A DNA stretch of 5,671 bases, from contig CAMWUF010000084.1 of assembly GCA_947177375.1 (NCBI GenBank), positions 1-5,671 of the forward strand, in the 5' to 3' direction. Each line of letters opens with the position of its first letter. Within the stretch, counting starts at the first letter, position 1. Positions 5,275 through 5,671 of the stretch are shown one piece after another. The DNA is from an uncultured Ruminococcus sp. Lineage in GTDB: Bacteria > Bacillota > Clostridia > Oscillospirales > Ruminococcaceae. The position numbers were made by a program, and so were the translations under genes. A model generated the notes under the pieces. It saw only the letters and a program-made list of their open reading frames with translations, was not told the DNA's origin and did not search any database.

Positions 5275-5279
5275 TCTCT

Positions 5280-5671
5280 TTAGCCTTGATTTGTATTATT
5301 TATCATCTGCTTAATCACAGAATTAAACAGTTCAATATCCTGTTCGGATATGTTTTTTGAAATTTTTTGTTGTATATCGGAAATTTTTTCTTTCGTTATA
5401 GTAGAAAGACTTTCTGATTTTTCTGTAAGTCTGATTGTTTTGAAACGTTTGTCATCTGTCTGGACAGTGATTTCTACCATGCCTTTTTCCAACATGCGTT
5501 TTAATATACTATTGACAGTTGGAGTAGAAAGACCAAGGTTAATCTCAATATCCTTTTGACATATTATTTTGTGTGAATTAGATTTCAAATATCCAATAAC
5601 CGTTGCCTGTGCATATGTAATGTCATACTTTGATAAAGATTGGTTCAGCAACCTCTCAATCGCTGTATTTA
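5280..5671 (-). CDS. MarR-family transcriptional regulator (5' truncated by window edge)
   Basis: A predicted winged helix-turn-helix dimer that usually represses a neighbouring efflux gene until a ligand binds. 129 residues are visible; the frame stays open to the right edge (NTAIERLLNQ precedes the TTG at 5651), so the start and first helix lie outside. Visible order: end of the dimer helix (1-14), YDITYAQ, the helix-turn-helix with recognition helix LSTPTVNSILKRMLEKGMV (about 47-65), the wing with DDKRFKTIRLT (about 72-82), and C-terminal dimer helices. The D-x-R wing pattern and the LT after it are hallmarks of the family. It lies 79 nt upstream of the MFS gene in the same direction, a common regulator-pump arrangement, and is probably co-transcribed or autoregulated. 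Ligand unknown. Confidence 0.9.
   Translation of the reverse strand, partial: NTAIERLLNQSLSKYDITYAQATVIGYLKSNSHKIICQKDIEINLGLSTPTVNSILKRMLEKGMVEITVQTDDKRFKTIRLTEKSESLSTITKEKISDIQQKISKNISEQDIELFNSVIKQMINNTNQG

Noticed and set aside
5649..5651. TTG at 5651 as the MarR start
   Set aside because: The frame continues to the window edge with a plausible first-helix sequence, and the truncated form would lack part of the dimerisation helix.

Overview
The window looks like a chromosomal segment of a low-GC Gram-positive bacterium of the class Clostridia. The evidence is AT-rich DNA, strong AGGAGG-type ribosome binding sites, a consensus sigma-A promoter, and the gene order rpmG-secE-nusG-rplK-rplA. 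The secreted-type protein ending in a type I-like dockerin points towards a cellulosome or amylosome builder such as Ruminococcus. The genus is an inference; no rRNA or species marker is present.

Layout. Bases 3-1190 (+) hold the 3' part of a gene for a dockerin protein made of two alternating repeat modules (A1-B1-A2-B2-dockerin); its start lies left of the window. It meets the ribosomal operon head-on, and the two share a bidirectional hairpin terminator (about 1199-1228). Bases 1248-3598 (-) are a compact housekeeping operon, in transcription order rpmG (L33), secE, nusG, rplK (L11) and rplA (L1). rpmG is only 49 codons. A near-perfect promoter (TTGACA-17 bp-TATACT) lies at 3723-3751. Bases 3752-4036 have no gene but contain several dyads whose mismatches become G-U pairs only in minus-strand RNA, so a minus-strand structured RNA or 3' UTR is possible. 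Bases 4037-5200 (-) encode a 12-helix MFS exporter, preceded by a MarR-family regulator (5280 to beyond the right edge).

The most interesting regulatory content is in the ribosomal operon. Two RNA elements, upstream of rplK and between rplK and rplA, copy the core of the L1-binding site of 23S rRNA (GUGG-GA-stem ... GCNUNNA-CCAC). Each sits just before a Shine-Dalgarno sequence. This fits feedback control in which free L1 represses L11 and L1 translation, here apparently with one site per gene. The operon stops after rplA: the usual continuation into rplJ-rplL is absent, which marks a rearrangement breakpoint.

The marR-MFS pair is a typical drug-efflux or solute-efflux module. The 79-bp gap between the two genes carries three consecutive inverted repeats that could be operator or RNA-level control. 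No CRISPR array, tRNA, rRNA, insertion sequence or phage gene was seen. The strongest candidates for something undescribed are the dual L1 sites, the terminator hairpin built into the operon promoter, the structured intergenic region, and the unrecognised repeat modules of the dockerin protein.
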